Below are positions 17,148 to 26,734 of a stretch of 64,000 bases of DNA, in pieces. The position numbers and the translations under genes are program-made. Source of the DNA: Streptomyces griseoflavus. GTDB lineage: Bacteria; Actinomycetota; Actinomycetes; Streptomycetales; Streptomycetaceae. Where the stretch lies: contig NZ_BMUC01000005.1 of the NCBI RefSeq assembly GCF_014649995.1, forward strand, positions 150,606 through 214,605. The letters run 5' to 3'. How positions within the stretch are numbered: position 1 is the stretch's first letter; each line of letters begins with the position of its first letter. The notes beneath the pieces were generated by a model, which worked only from the letters and a program-made list of their open reading frames with translations, ran no database searches and was not told the origin of the DNA.

Positions 17148-18379
17148 CGCTCGACCTCGACAATGCTCAGTTCGGGTATGGGGAAGACGAGCCGTCCGCC
17201 CCACTCGTGCACGAAGGACAGCTGCTCGGTCAGCTCGGCCCGCAGGTTCCACGGGAGCACCAGCACGTAGTCCGGCCGGTCGGCGGCGATCCGCTCCGGC
17301 GGCAGGACCGGGATGCGGGTGCCGGGGGTGAACCTGCCGTGTTTGTAGGGGTTGCGGTCCACCGTGTACGGCAGCAGGTCGGGCCGGATGCCGCAGTGGT
17401 TGAGCAGGGTGTTGCCCTTGCCGGGCGCGCCGTAGCCGACGACCGTCTCGCCCCGCTCGGCCGCGTCGATGAGGAACCGCAGCAGGTCCCGGCGCACCTT
17501 GGCCACCCGGGCGGCGAACTCGGCGTACCCGGACAGCTCCTGCAGTCCGGCGGCCTTCTCCCGGTCCAGCACCTCGGACACCTGCCGGGAGGGCTCCCCG
17601 GCCACCCCCTCCGGCCGGGCCCACAGCCGGATCGAACCGCCGTGCGTCGGCAGCAGCTCCACGTCCACCAGGGTCAGTCCGCCGCTCGCCAGCGCCCGGG
17701 CCGCCGCCGCGACCGTGTAGTACTGGAAGTGCTCGTGGTAGATCGTGTCGTACTGGTTCTCCTCGATCAGGGTCAGCAGGTGCTGTACCTCGACCGAGAC
17801 CCAGCCGTCGTCGGCGACCAGGGCGCGCAGTCCCCGGGTGAAGCCGACCACGTCGGGGATGTGCGCGTACACGTTGTTGGCCACGACCAGGTCCGCCGGG
17901 CCGTGCTCGGCCCGCACGTCCGAGCCGGTGGCCGGGTCGAGGAACGCGGTGAGCGTGGGCACGCCCGCGTCCCTGGCGGTGGCGCCCACGTTCACCGACG
18001 GCTCGATGCCCAGGCAGCGGATCCCCCGGTCCACCACGTGCTTCAGCAGGTACCCGTCGTTGCTCGCCACCTCGACCACGAAGGAGTCCGAGCCGAGGTC
18101 CAGCCGGGCCGCCGCGTCGGCGACGAAGGCGCGCGCGTGCTCCACCCAGGAGGTGGAGTAGGAGGAGAAGTACGCGTACTGGGTGAACGTCTCCTCCGGA
18201 GTGATCAGCGGAGGGATCTGCGCCAGCCAGCAGTCCGTGCACACCCGCAGATGCAGCGGGTACGCCGGTTCCGGCCGGTCCAGTTCGTCCGCGGCGAGGA
18301 AGCTCTCGCACGGCGGAGTCGCCCCCAGGTCGACGACGCTCGCGAGCGCCGCCGAGCCGCAGAGTCGGCATCGTGTCAT
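17144..18379 (-). CDS. SAM-dependent sugar C-methyltransferase (TylC3/NovU type)
   Basis: A 411-residue three-part enzyme. The N-terminal zinc site has C4-x2-C7 and C47-x2-C50. The central class I SAM-binding domain has VVEVASNDGYLL, and the C-terminal part contains GYGAPGKGNTLLNH and PWNLRAEL. This architecture is that of C-3/C-5 methyltransferases that put a methyl branch on keto-sugar nucleotides. With CDP-glucose synthase alongside, a CDP-activated branched sugar is suggested. It is coupled to the glycosyltransferase upstream (ATGA) and to rfbF downstream. Confidence 0.88.
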   Translation of the reverse strand: MTRCRLCGSAALASVVDLGATPPCESFLAADELDRPEPAYPLHLRVCTDCWLAQIPPLITPEETFTQYAYFSSYSTSWVEHARAFVADAAARLDLGSDSFVVEVASNDGYLLKHVVDRGIRCLGIEPSVNVGATARDAGVPTLTAFLDPATGSDVRAEHGPADLVVANNVYAHIPDVVGFTRGLRALVADDGWVSVEVQHLLTLIEENQYDTIYHEHFQYYTVAAAARALASGGLTLVDVELLPTHGGSIRLWARPEGVAGEPSRQVSEVLDREKAAGLQELSGYAEFAARVAKVRRDLLRFLIDAAERGETVVGYGAPGKGNTLLNHCGIRPDLLPYTVDRNPYKHGRFTPGTRIPVLPPERIAADRPDYVLVLPWNLRAELTEQLSFVHEWGGRLVFPIPELSIVEVER

Positions 18380-19647
18380 CTACTGCCCCCATCCCGCCCG
18401 CGCGGGTCGCCCCGCCGCGAGCCAGTGCTTCCGTCCCCCGGCGGCGGGCCGTCCCCGCCGCCGGACCGCCCCGCGACCGCGGCGCGATACCCCTCCAGCA
18501 GGCGCTCCAGCCCGACGGCCGGGCTGAAGTCCCGTTCGTAACGGCGCCGGGCCGCCCGCCCCATCTCCCGGTTGCGGGCGCCCCCGGCGGTGATCCGGCG
18601 CAGACAGGCCGCCAGCGAGGCGGCGTCGCCCGGCCGGTGCAGCAGCCCCGTCTCCCCGTCGTCGACGAGTTCGGCGAAGGCGCCGTGCCCGGCGGCGACG
18701 GCCGGGACCCCCGCCGCCATCGCCTCCACGACCACCAGGCCGAACGTCTCCAGCCACGTCGAGGGAGCCACCACGGCGACCGACCGCGCGACGGCCTCCC
18801 GGCACCGAGCCGTGTCGTACAGGCCGGCGTACCGCACGTCGTCCCGGCCCGCCGCCCAGGCGGCGACCTCCCGCTCCAGCGGCCCCGCCCCGGCGATCAC
18901 CAGCGGCACGCCCGCGCCGCCGCCGGCGGCGATCTCGTCCCAGGCGGCCATCAGCAGCCGCACGCCCTTGGCCTCCGCGAGGCGGCCGAGGAAGAGCACG
19001 TGCTCACCGTCGCCCGCCCGCCGCGCCTCCGGGTCGGGCACGAAGTTGTGCTTCACCGCCAGCCGTCCCGCCGGCAGGCCCGCCCCGACCAGCACGTCGC
19101 GCTGCGCCGCCGAGATGCAGAAGAACCGCTCCACGCCGGACCACCACCGCCGCCGGTTCAGCGACAGACTGACCGCGAGCGGCACCGTGGCCAGCCGGGA
19201 GTCCCGGTAGCAGCCGTGCCGGACGGCGGGCAGCGGTGAGCCGCCGACGCACTCGGTGCACGGCCGGCCGTCCCGCTGGAGCGTGCCGGGCGGGCAGACC
19301 TGGGTGTAGTTGTGCAGTGTGGCGACGGCGGGCACCCCCGCGTCGGCGCAGGCGGCCAGCACCGCCGGCGACAGCAGCGGGAAGACGTTGTGGACGTGCA
19401 CCACGTCCGGCCGTTCGGCGCGCAGCCGCGCGGCGAGCTCCCTGCGGACCGCCGGGTTCCACGGCACCAGCAGCGGCAGCGCCGCCTTGCCGGGCAGCGA
19501 CCGGCCGGGGATGTCGTCGCTGCGCCGCTCGAACAGCCCGACCCGGTGGCCGGCCCCGCGCAGCAGCGCCACCTCCTGGTCGACGACCTTGTTCTCCCCG
19601 CTCGGCTGCGCCGAGGCGTAGCGGTTGTGCACCACGAGGACGTGCAT
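18376..19647 (-). CDS. Glycosyltransferase family 4
   Basis: A 423-residue GT-B enzyme. It has an N-terminal acceptor domain with NRYASAQPSGENKVVDQEV, and a C-terminal donor domain with LFLGRLAEAKGV and the EX7E motif in LETFGLVVVEAMAAG. The last 40 residues are Gly/Arg-rich and probably disordered. It would add a sugar to the lipid-linked intermediate at the cytoplasmic face. It starts one base after the polymerase stop codon. Confidence 0.88.
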   Translation of the reverse strand: MHVLVVHNRYASAQPSGENKVVDQEVALLRGAGHRVGLFERRSDDIPGRSLPGKAALPLLVPWNPAVRRELAARLRAERPDVVHVHNVFPLLSPAVLAACADAGVPAVATLHNYTQVCPPGTLQRDGRPCTECVGGSPLPAVRHGCYRDSRLATVPLAVSLSLNRRRWWSGVERFFCISAAQRDVLVGAGLPAGRLAVKHNFVPDPEARRAGDGEHVLFLGRLAEAKGVRLLMAAWDEIAAGGGAGVPLVIAGAGPLEREVAAWAAGRDDVRYAGLYDTARCREAVARSVAVVAPSTWLETFGLVVVEAMAAGVPAVAAGHGAFAELVDDGETGLLHRPGDAASLAACLRRITAGGARNREMGRAARRRYERDFSPAVGLERLLEGYRAAVAGRSGGGDGPPPGDGSTGSRRGDPRGRDGGSR

Positions 19648-19648
19648 G

Positions 19649-20881
19649 TCAGGTCACCTCCGATCGCTGGGCCCACCGCGGTACGCGCCGCCGGGCGGCC
19701 CCGGGCACCGGGAGGGCGGGGGCCGCCGCGGGCGCCGCCAGCAGGGAGGCGGCCACGGTCAGGTGCAGCAGGTACGGCGAGGCGTCGCCCAGCCCGGCCT
19801 CGGTGTACGAGGCGATCGCGCAGTAGCTGATCAGGAACAGCGCGCAGGCCCTCGACAGCGACGGCGGCCGCAGCAGCGCGACCCCGCCCAGCACGGCGAT
19901 CATCGCCGCCACCAGGGTCACGCCGGTCACCCCCTGCTCGTGGTAGACGGCCAGCCAGCTGTTGTCGATGGGCAGCCCGCCGAACGACTTGTCGCCCAGG
20001 CCCGAGCCGAACAGGAACTCCGGGGTCGACCGCGGTGCCGCCAGCAGGGCGTCCCACACCTTGGCCCGGCCGGTGAGGCTGGTGAAGTTCTCCTGGCTCT
20101 GTCCGCGCAGGAACCACGCCTGGAGCAGGGAGCCGAACCCCACGGCGGCCACGGCGGCCACCAGTACCGCCCAGGTGAAGAAGCGGCGGGCGGCGGCGCT
20201 GGTCAGCACGAGCGAGCCGATCGCCACCGCCAGTCCGGCGATCAGACCGAGCGTGGCCGTACGGGTGTGGGTCAGCGCCAGCAGCACCAGGGCCGGCACG
20301 ACCACCAGGGCCGCGCTGCCCCGGTCGGTGCGGCGGCCCAGCAGGAGCAGCACGGTGAGCCCGGTGATCACCGCGGCGTACTGTCCGATCTGCGGCGGGG
20401 TGAGCGGCCACAACGCGCCGACCAGCCGGCCGCCGTAGAGGTCGGGCAGGGCGGCGCCCGGCGAGACGGCCAGTCCGGCGGCCACCGAACACAGCACCAG
20501 GAAGTACATCCGGATGTGGTGCCGCACGAAGGCCGTGCCGCCGTCCCACCAGCGGCTGAGCAGCCACAGCGTGGCGATGAAGAAGGTCAGCCGGGCGCAG
20601 CGGAACAGCGCGCCGAACCCCGACTCCAGGCTCGCGCTGGCCAGCACGCTCGGCACCAGCAGCAGGGTGAGCAGGAACAGGAAGGCGCTCGGCCGGACGC
20701 GCAGCCGGAGGTCGACCGCGAGCGCCAGCGCGAACGCGGCGACCAGCGCGCCCATCGTGACCATCTGGATGAGGGAGCGGGGCAGCGGCACGATGGTCTT
20801 CGCCCCGGCGGAGCCGAGCGTGTTGAGGACCAGCAGCCCCCAGGCCGTCCCGACGGCCCGCGGCGTGCGCTCCGCGCCCAT
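19649..20881 (-). CDS. O-antigen ligase-like polysaccharide polymerase (Wzy candidate)
   Basis: A 410-residue membrane protein with about eleven hydrophobic segments and a large polar loop (RGQSQENFTSLTGRAKVWDALL, then GSGLGDKSFGGLPIDNSWLAVYHEQGV) characteristic of the Wzy/WaaL ligase superfamily. It is the only polymerase candidate in the cluster and would join repeat units outside the membrane. The ATG at 20881 lies one base after the upstream stop; a GTG at 20890 overlapping that gene is a possible alternative start. Confidence 0.8.
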   Translation of the reverse strand: MGAERTPRAVGTAWGLLVLNTLGSAGAKTIVPLPRSLIQMVTMGALVAAFALALAVDLRLRVRPSAFLFLLTLLLVPSVLASASLESGFGALFRCARLTFFIATLWLLSRWWDGGTAFVRHHIRMYFLVLCSVAAGLAVSPGAALPDLYGGRLVGALWPLTPPQIGQYAAVITGLTVLLLLGRRTDRGSAALVVVPALVLLALTHTRTATLGLIAGLAVAIGSLVLTSAAARRFFTWAVLVAAVAAVGFGSLLQAWFLRGQSQENFTSLTGRAKVWDALLAAPRSTPEFLFGSGLGDKSFGGLPIDNSWLAVYHEQGVTGVTLVAAMIAVLGGVALLRPPSLSRACALFLISYCAIASYTEAGLGDASPYLLHLTVAASLLAAPAAAPALPVPGAARRRVPRWAQRSEVT

Positions 20882-20882
20882 C

Positions 20883-22403
20883 TCAACCACCGTCCCGGGT
20901 ACGGAAGGTGCTGCCCGCGTCCTGCCGGTACGGCGCGCCCTGCCACTGCCCGCGGTCCAGCACCCGGCTCGGGTCGTGGGCGACGAACTTCCACGCCCCG
21001 ACGTACACGTTGTCGTACCAGCGGTTGTGCTGCCCGTGGGTGATCGCCTCGGCGACCCCCTCGCCCTGGTACGGCGACCAGTCCGGGTAGGTGCCGTAGT
21101 TGGCCAGCACCGCCATGCGGTCGCACAGGTCCGCGCAGTCGACGACGGACTTGTCCAGCAGGAAGCGGTTGTCGTGGATGTCCACCCGCTGGGTCTTCCA
21201 CCGGCAGTCCGAGCGCAGGGGCGCGGCGGCGATCCGCGGCTGCGCGCAGCGGGCGGTGTCCGCCACCAGCAGCGTGCAGTGGCCGGAGGAGGTGTTGGCC
21301 GGGCTGTTGCAGAACCGGTCGGCGTTCTCCCACAGGGTGATCCCGGACCAGTTGTCCTCCAGCACGTTGCGGTGGATCTCGATCCGGTCCGTGCGGGCCC
21401 GTACCCGTGGTTCGCCGCCGGACTCCGACACGTAGACGGTCGCGAGGGGGAAGGTGTCGCCGCGGTCGGCGTACCTGCGGCCCTCGACCCAGTTGTTGCG
21501 CCGGATGGTGTTTCCGCGGATGACCGCGTTGTAGCTGGTCTCGTAGATCAGCGCGGCACCGTCGTTGGCCTCGAGCACGTTGTCCTCGATGCGGAAGTCG
21601 TTGTTGTTGGTGTCCGCCCACAGCCCGGTCCCGCGGTTGTCGTGCACCCAGTTGCCGCGGACGTCGGCGCCGTCGACGGCCCAGAACTTGATGCCGCCGG
21701 TGCAGCCGCAGCCCGGCCGCTTCCGCTCCCAGTCGCCGGTGTTGTTGCCGGTGATCTCGTTGCCCTCGACCACCAGACCGGTGATCCGGCCGCCTCCCTT
21801 GTAGGCGTTCATGCCGTACTGCCCGTTGTCGCGCAGGCAGTTGGCACGGACCCGCTGGCGGGCGCCGGCCATCAGACCGGCGCCGGTGTTGTCCCGGATC
21901 GTCGTGTGCTCGATCACCCACCCGTCGGCGGAGTCGTGGTTGACCACGCCCTCGTCGTGCGGGGCGACGAAGCCCCGCACGGTCAGGTGGCGGACGGTGA
22001 CGTCCCGGGCGGCGCCGCCGAACGCGTACTGGTTGGTCCTCCGGCCGTCGAGCACCGCGCCGGGCGCGCCGAGGTAGGTGTTGCCCTCCTTGGGGACGAC
22101 CTGGGCGTAGCGGTCCGGTCCGAGCCGGTGCGTGCCCGGCCGGAGCCAGAAGGTGGTGTGCGGGGGGCTGTTCCTGGTCTTCGCGGCGAGGTCGCCGGTG
22201 ACCGCGGGGTCGACGGCCACCGCTCCCGCCGGCGCCTTCGCCGGTCCGGGTGCGGGCCGGTCGCACACCCGGGCGACGGGGGTGGCCGGCGCGGCGGTCG
22301 GCTCCGGCCGTGCGTCCGGTGTGCCGTCACAGCCGGTCGCCGCCAGCAGGACCAGTACCAGCGGTGCCGCCGGTAACGCCCGGCGCCGCCACGTGCTCCC
22401 CAC
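20883..22403 (-). CDS. Right-handed parallel beta-helix lipoprotein
   Basis: A 506-residue exported protein. The N-terminus has a signal with a lipobox (LVLLAATGC), so it should be lipid-anchored outside the cell. The body is a long series of short asparagine-rich rungs (IRDNTG, VEGNEITGNNTGDW, IEDNVLEAND, IRRNNW, IHRNVLEDNW), the hallmark of right-handed beta-helix proteins such as polysaccharide lyases, hydrolases and C5 epimerases. It lies between the polymerase and a heparinase II/III-like gene, so it probably acts on the exported polymer. The GTG start is supported by GAGGAGG a few bases upstream. Confidence 0.8.
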   Translation of the reverse strand: MGSTWRRRALPAAPLVLVLLAATGCDGTPDARPEPTAAPATPVARVCDRPAPGPAKAPAGAVAVDPAVTGDLAAKTRNSPPHTTFWLRPGTHRLGPDRYAQVVPKEGNTYLGAPGAVLDGRRTNQYAFGGAARDVTVRHLTVRGFVAPHDEGVVNHDSADGWVIEHTTIRDNTGAGLMAGARQRVRANCLRDNGQYGMNAYKGGGRITGLVVEGNEITGNNTGDWERKRPGCGCTGGIKFWAVDGADVRGNWVHDNRGTGLWADTNNNDFRIEDNVLEANDGAALIYETSYNAVIRGNTIRRNNWVEGRRYADRGDTFPLATVYVSESGGEPRVRARTDRIEIHRNVLEDNWSGITLWENADRFCNSPANTSSGHCTLLVADTARCAQPRIAAAPLRSDCRWKTQRVDIHDNRFLLDKSVVDCADLCDRMAVLANYGTYPDWSPYQGEGVAEAITHGQHNRWYDNVYVGAWKFVAHDPSRVLDRGQWQGAPYRQDAGSTFRTRDGG

Positions 22404-22417
22404 CTGCCCTCCTCCCC

Positions 22418-24538
22418 TCAGTCCTGGAACCCGAGCACGGTGGTGAAGCCCTCCGTGCCGTCGGTGAAGCCGGTGCCGACCAGCGTGGTGGCGGGTTCCC
22501 TGCGGCCGAAGCCGGGGGAGTACCAGCCCAGCGGCGGGTCGCTCTCGCCGCGGTGCGCGCGCCAGTCCAGCCGCGCGGGCAGGTCGAGCACCGCGGAGCG
22601 GTCCGCGCCGTCCCGGGACCAGGTGAGCACCGCCCGGCCGTCCGACAGGTCCGCGGTGACCGAGGGACCGAGGTGGAACGCCAGCCGGACGGCCCGGCGC
22701 GGCCCGCGCACCTCGTCGACGATCCTCACCTCGCGTGTGGCGTGCGTCAGTTCCACCTCGCGCCGGTGCACGGACGCCCCGTAGCCGTCGTGTTCGGCGC
22801 ACCAGCGGGCCATGTCCGCGCCGGAGGTGTCCACGGACAGGACCCGGCTGCGGGCGTGCCGCGTCCACAGGAACGGGCCGCCGGAGACGGACTGGTCGGC
22901 GCCGTCCAGCTCCAGGGTGTTGTGGCCGAGGGTCGACCGGAAGTACCGCCGCCACTCGGGCTGCCCGTGGTAGCAGTAGGTTCCCGGGTCGGCGAGCACG
23001 TCGACCCCGTCGTGCCGGACCTCCACGGACAGCGCGTCCGCGTGGGCGTGCGCGGCGATGGACAGGAACCCGTGCGGGCCGCCGTCGCAGCGGCACCAGA
23101 TCCCTCCCGGCCCGCGCAGGACGGTGAGCCCCGCGTCGGCGAAGTGGTCCGGCCGGCTCGCCGGGCGCGTCACGGCCGGGAGCGTCCCGCCGTCCGGCGG
23201 CTGTACGAGCCCGGCGCCGGGCGGGCGGCGGAGCCACCGGCCCGAAGGCGCCCCGCGGCCGGCGCGCGGCACTCCGTCCGGGAACGCCGTGCGGCCGGGG
23301 CGCCCGCCGGCCGCGGAAGCGGGCGCGGGGGCGGGGGCCGGGCCGGTTCCGGGCCGGATCAACGCGGCCAGCAGCGGGGTGCGCACGTCCGTGCCGGTCA
23401 CCTCCGGCCACCACGGGAGCCGGCCGAAGACCGCGTCCCCGGTGGCCAGCAGCGAACCCCAGCGGTCGGTGCCCGCGCCGTCCACCACCAGACCGTGCCC
23501 GTCGTCGGCGTCCCCCTGGCGGGGAGGCCGCAGCCGGTCGTCCACCACGGCCGCGAGCGCGTCCGTCATCCGCAGCAGCACCCGCCGTACGGTCGCGGGC
23601 ACCTCCACGCCCGCGGCGTCGGCCTCGGCGACCGCGGCCAGGCCGAGCTCCAGCACCAGCCCGTGGTACTCGGTGGCCAGCTCGCGGTTGAGGCCGGAGC
23701 CGAAGGTGTTGCCGCGCAGATGCCGCTCCAGCGACCGCAGCGCGTCGGCCCGCAGCCGCGCCGATTCGGGGAACCAGCCGAACGCGCAGGCCGCGGCGAG
23801 CTGTCCGGCCGCCTCGGCGACGGCGTGGTTGTTGGCGGAGGACCCCCGGCTGGGGAAGGCGGCCAGCCAGCGCTGGTGGTGCCAGATCTGGTTCCGCGCC
23901 ACCGGATCGTCCTCGAACAGCCCGGCCGCGCCCGGCCAGCCGTCGAGCAGCCGGCGGATCCACACCCACGACAGCAGCCGGATGCCCAGCTCGATGCCGC
24001 TGGTCCAGTGCACCCCGCGCAGCGGCGGGTTGGCAGCCCACCACGACCGCAGGTGCCCGGCGACGCGCTCGGCGTACCGTTCGTCCCCGGTGACCGCGTG
24101 GGCGGCGGCGAGCACGGTGAGGTACTGGTGCCGGGACGGCTCCCAGATCTGCTTGATGTCGCCGGCCGCGTCCTCGTCCCGGTACGGCACGTCGAAGGCG
24201 TAGCCTCCCGGCGCGCGACGGCCCGTCTTCGGGTCGAACCACCAGTCCGGGTCGGCCAGGTCGGCGCGCTCCACCCCGAAGAACACGGCGTGCCCGGCCA
24301 TCAGCCGGTCCGCGTCGGCGACCAGGCGTTTCGCGGCGTCCGGCGGCACCGCGGCGATCGCCCCGGCGGGCAGGACGGCGGTGAATTTGGCGCCGGTCAC
24401 GGCCGGGCAGTCCGGCGGCGGCACCGACCGCCACCGCCGTCTGCGCACCGTGTCGCCCACCCGGCCGGCGACCTCCCGCGGCCCCATCCGGGACAGCCGC
24501 CGCAGGTACCAGCCCGGACTCCCCGAGCTCACCGTCAT
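22418..24538 (-). CDS. Heparinase II/III family protein (polyuronide lyase-like)
   Basis: A 706-residue protein with the two-part family layout: a helical toroid (WEPSRHQYL, WTSGIELGIRLLSWVWIRRLL, SANNHAVAEAAGQLAAA, ELATEYHGLVLELGLAA) and a beta-sandwich (SIAAHAHADALSVEVRHDG, VLADPGTYCYHG). Relatives cleave heparin or alginate-type uronic acid polymers. A Pro/Ala/Gly-rich linker of about 80 residues separates the two parts. No signal peptide is seen, as is common for such proteins encoded inside Wzy-type clusters, where their role is undefined. Start and stop are tightly coupled to neighbours. Confidence 0.83.
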   Translation of the reverse strand: MTVSSGSPGWYLRRLSRMGPREVAGRVGDTVRRRRWRSVPPPDCPAVTGAKFTAVLPAGAIAAVPPDAAKRLVADADRLMAGHAVFFGVERADLADPDWWFDPKTGRRAPGGYAFDVPYRDEDAAGDIKQIWEPSRHQYLTVLAAAHAVTGDERYAERVAGHLRSWWAANPPLRGVHWTSGIELGIRLLSWVWIRRLLDGWPGAAGLFEDDPVARNQIWHHQRWLAAFPSRGSSANNHAVAEAAGQLAAACAFGWFPESARLRADALRSLERHLRGNTFGSGLNRELATEYHGLVLELGLAAVAEADAAGVEVPATVRRVLLRMTDALAAVVDDRLRPPRQGDADDGHGLVVDGAGTDRWGSLLATGDAVFGRLPWWPEVTGTDVRTPLLAALIRPGTGPAPAPAPASAAGGRPGRTAFPDGVPRAGRGAPSGRWLRRPPGAGLVQPPDGGTLPAVTRPASRPDHFADAGLTVLRGPGGIWCRCDGGPHGFLSIAAHAHADALSVEVRHDGVDVLADPGTYCYHGQPEWRRYFRSTLGHNTLELDGADQSVSGGPFLWTRHARSRVLSVDTSGADMARWCAEHDGYGASVHRREVELTHATREVRIVDEVRGPRRAVRLAFHLGPSVTADLSDGRAVLTWSRDGADRSAVLDLPARLDWRAHRGESDPPLGWYSPGFGRREPATTLVGTGFTDGTEGFTTVLGFQD

Positions 24539-26718
24539 CGTGCCCCCGCCAGCGTCACCGGCACGCCGGCGGCCAGGCCCGCCCGCACGGCGAGGGTCGC
24601 CGCGGTGGTGGCGACCAGCGACTCGAGCGGCACCGGCATCGGGCCACCGGTCCGCACCGCCTTGACGAACGCCGCCAGTTGGGCGGACTGGCCCTTGTCC
24701 CGGGCCTTGGGAAGCCGCGAGCTGACCCACCGCTTGCGGCCGTCGTAGACCGAGGCGCGGACGAAGTCGTCCAGGCGCAGCGCACGGCCGTCCGCGACCA
24801 GGTCGATGGTCTCCTTGGGGAAGCCCGCCGGTCCGGTGGTGACGTAGCCGATGGTGGCGGTGGACCCGTCCGGGTAGCGCAGCACGACCTGGAGGTCCTC
24901 GCCGCCGGGCGTGGTGAGCGCGTACACCGAGACCGGGTCGGCCCCGAGCAGCCGGCTCGCCGTGTCGACGAAGTGTCCTCCCTCGCCCGCGAACCGCGAG
25001 CCCTCCGTGGCCTGCTGGAGGTACCAGCTGCCGTGGTCGAGGCGGCCCGCGTTGACCAGGTAGCGGACGTGTCCCGGCCCGGTCCGGGCGCCGAACCGCT
25101 CCGAGGCGTCCCGCAGCAGCGGCGCGAACCGGCGGTTGAAGCCCACCTGGAGCCGGTCGTTGCCCGACTCCTCCACCGCGGCCAGCACGCCCGCCAGTTC
25201 GTCCTCGGTGAGCGCCAGCGGCTTCTCCACGAACACCGCCTTGCCGGCCAGCAGCGCCTTGCGGGTGAGTTCGGCGTGCGAACTGTGCCGGGTGACCACG
25301 AACACCGCGTCGACGGACGCGTCGCCGAGCACCGCGTCCAGATCGGTGGTCGCCCCGGCGAAGCCGAACTTGTGCTGCGCGTTGGCCGCGGACAGCGCCG
25401 TCGTGGTGACGACCGTGGACAGCTCGACACCGTCGCGTCCCGCCAGGTGCGGCAGCAGCATCGACGTCGCGTAGTTGCCCGCGCCGACGAACGCCAGCCG
25501 CACCGGCGTCCCGGCGGGCCTGGCCGGGGCGGAACGCGGGCCGCCGCTCCGTACCGCGGGCACGGCCACCTCCGGGGCCGGCGCCTCCACCGTCTGCCCG
25601 GGGTAGCGGAACAGCACGGCCACGGCCTTCAGACCGCCGCCCTCCAGACTCCGGTACGTCTCGACGGCGTCGTCGAAGTCGGCCGTGCGGGAGACCAGCG
25701 GCTCCACGTCGACGCGGCCCCGGGCGGCGAGGTCGAGGAAGCAGGCCAGGTTGCGGCGCTCGGTCCAGCGCACGTAGCCGGCCGGGTAGTCCCGGCCCTG
25801 GAGTTCGTACTCCGGGTCGTAGCGGCCGGGGCCGTAGCTGCGGGAGAACCGGACGTCGAGTTCCTTCTCGTAGTACGCGTTCCACGGCAGGTCGAGGCGG
25901 CACTTGCCGATGTCGACGACCCGGCCCCGGTCCCGGGAGAGCCGGGCGGCCAGCTCGACGGGCTGGTTGCTGTCGCCGCCGGCGGCCAGGTACACCTGGT
26001 CCACGCCCAGACCGCCGGTGAGCTCGGCCACGGCCTGCTCCACGGCCGGGGAGCCGGGGTCGCCGCAGGCCGCGGCGCCCAGCCGCTCGGCGAGCTCGCA
26101 GCGCACCGGGTCGGGGTCGGCCCCGACGACCCGGGCCCCGGAGGCGGCGAGCAGCTGCACCACCAGCTGGCCGATCAGGCCGAGGCCGATGACCAGCGCC
26201 ACGTCGCCGAGCTGGGGTTCGCCCCGGCGCACCCCCTGCAGGGCGATCGACCCGACGGTGCCGAACGCCGCGTGCTGGGGCGCGAGTCCGTCCGGCACCG
26301 GGGCGTACAGGTTCTTCGGCACCCAGTTCAGCTCGGCGTGCAGCGCGTGCTCGTTGCCCGCGCAGGCCACCAGGTCGCCGGCCTTGACGTCGTCGATGCC
26401 GTCCCCGACCTGCTCCACCACCCCGCACAGCGAATAGCCCAGCGGGGTGTAGGAGTCCAGCTTGCCCATCACCTTGCGATAGGTGGCGGGCACGCCGTTG
26501 ACGGCCACGCTCTGCACCACCTTGGCGACCTGGTCCGGCCGGGAACGGGCCTTGCCCAGCATCGACATGCCGGCCTCGGACACCTTCATCAGCTCGGTCC
26601 CGGTGGAGATCAGCGAGTAGGCGGTGCGCACCAGCACCCCGCCCGGCTTGCACCCCGGCACCGGCACGTCGAGCAGGGCCAGCTCGCCGGTCTTGTAGTT
26701 CTGTACGACCTGTTTCAC
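24535..26718 (-). CDS. Bi-domain oxidoreductase (zinc-type dehydrogenase fused to Gfo/Idh/MocA)
   Basis: A 727-residue fusion. Residues 1-350 are a medium-chain dehydrogenase (GYSLCGVVEQVG, VIGLGLIGQLVVQLL), and residues about 400-727 a Gfo/Idh/MocA oxidoreductase (RLAFVGAGNYATSMLLPHL, FVEKPLALTEDEL with the EKP motif). The linker is Pro/Ala-rich. This exact fusion recurs beside heparinase II/III genes in exopolysaccharide clusters. It presumably performs coupled redox steps, perhaps an inversion through a keto-sugar, but no reaction is proven to my knowledge. It sits 16 bases downstream of asnB. Confidence 0.85.
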   Translation of the reverse strand: MKQVVQNYKTGELALLDVPVPGCKPGGVLVRTAYSLISTGTELMKVSEAGMSMLGKARSRPDQVAKVVQSVAVNGVPATYRKVMGKLDSYTPLGYSLCGVVEQVGDGIDDVKAGDLVACAGNEHALHAELNWVPKNLYAPVPDGLAPQHAAFGTVGSIALQGVRRGEPQLGDVALVIGLGLIGQLVVQLLAASGARVVGADPDPVRCELAERLGAAACGDPGSPAVEQAVAELTGGLGVDQVYLAAGGDSNQPVELAARLSRDRGRVVDIGKCRLDLPWNAYYEKELDVRFSRSYGPGRYDPEYELQGRDYPAGYVRWTERRNLACFLDLAARGRVDVEPLVSRTADFDDAVETYRSLEGGGLKAVAVLFRYPGQTVEAPAPEVAVPAVRSGGPRSAPARPAGTPVRLAFVGAGNYATSMLLPHLAGRDGVELSTVVTTTALSAANAQHKFGFAGATTDLDAVLGDASVDAVFVVTRHSSHAELTRKALLAGKAVFVEKPLALTEDELAGVLAAVEESGNDRLQVGFNRRFAPLLRDASERFGARTGPGHVRYLVNAGRLDHGSWYLQQATEGSRFAGEGGHFVDTASRLLGADPVSVYALTTPGGEDLQVVLRYPDGSTATIGYVTTGPAGFPKETIDLVADGRALRLDDFVRASVYDGRKRWVSSRLPKARDKGQSAQLAAFVKAVRTGGPMPVPLESLVATTAATLAVRAGLAAGVPVTLAGAR

Positions 26719-26734
26719 CGAAGTCCTCTTGTCT

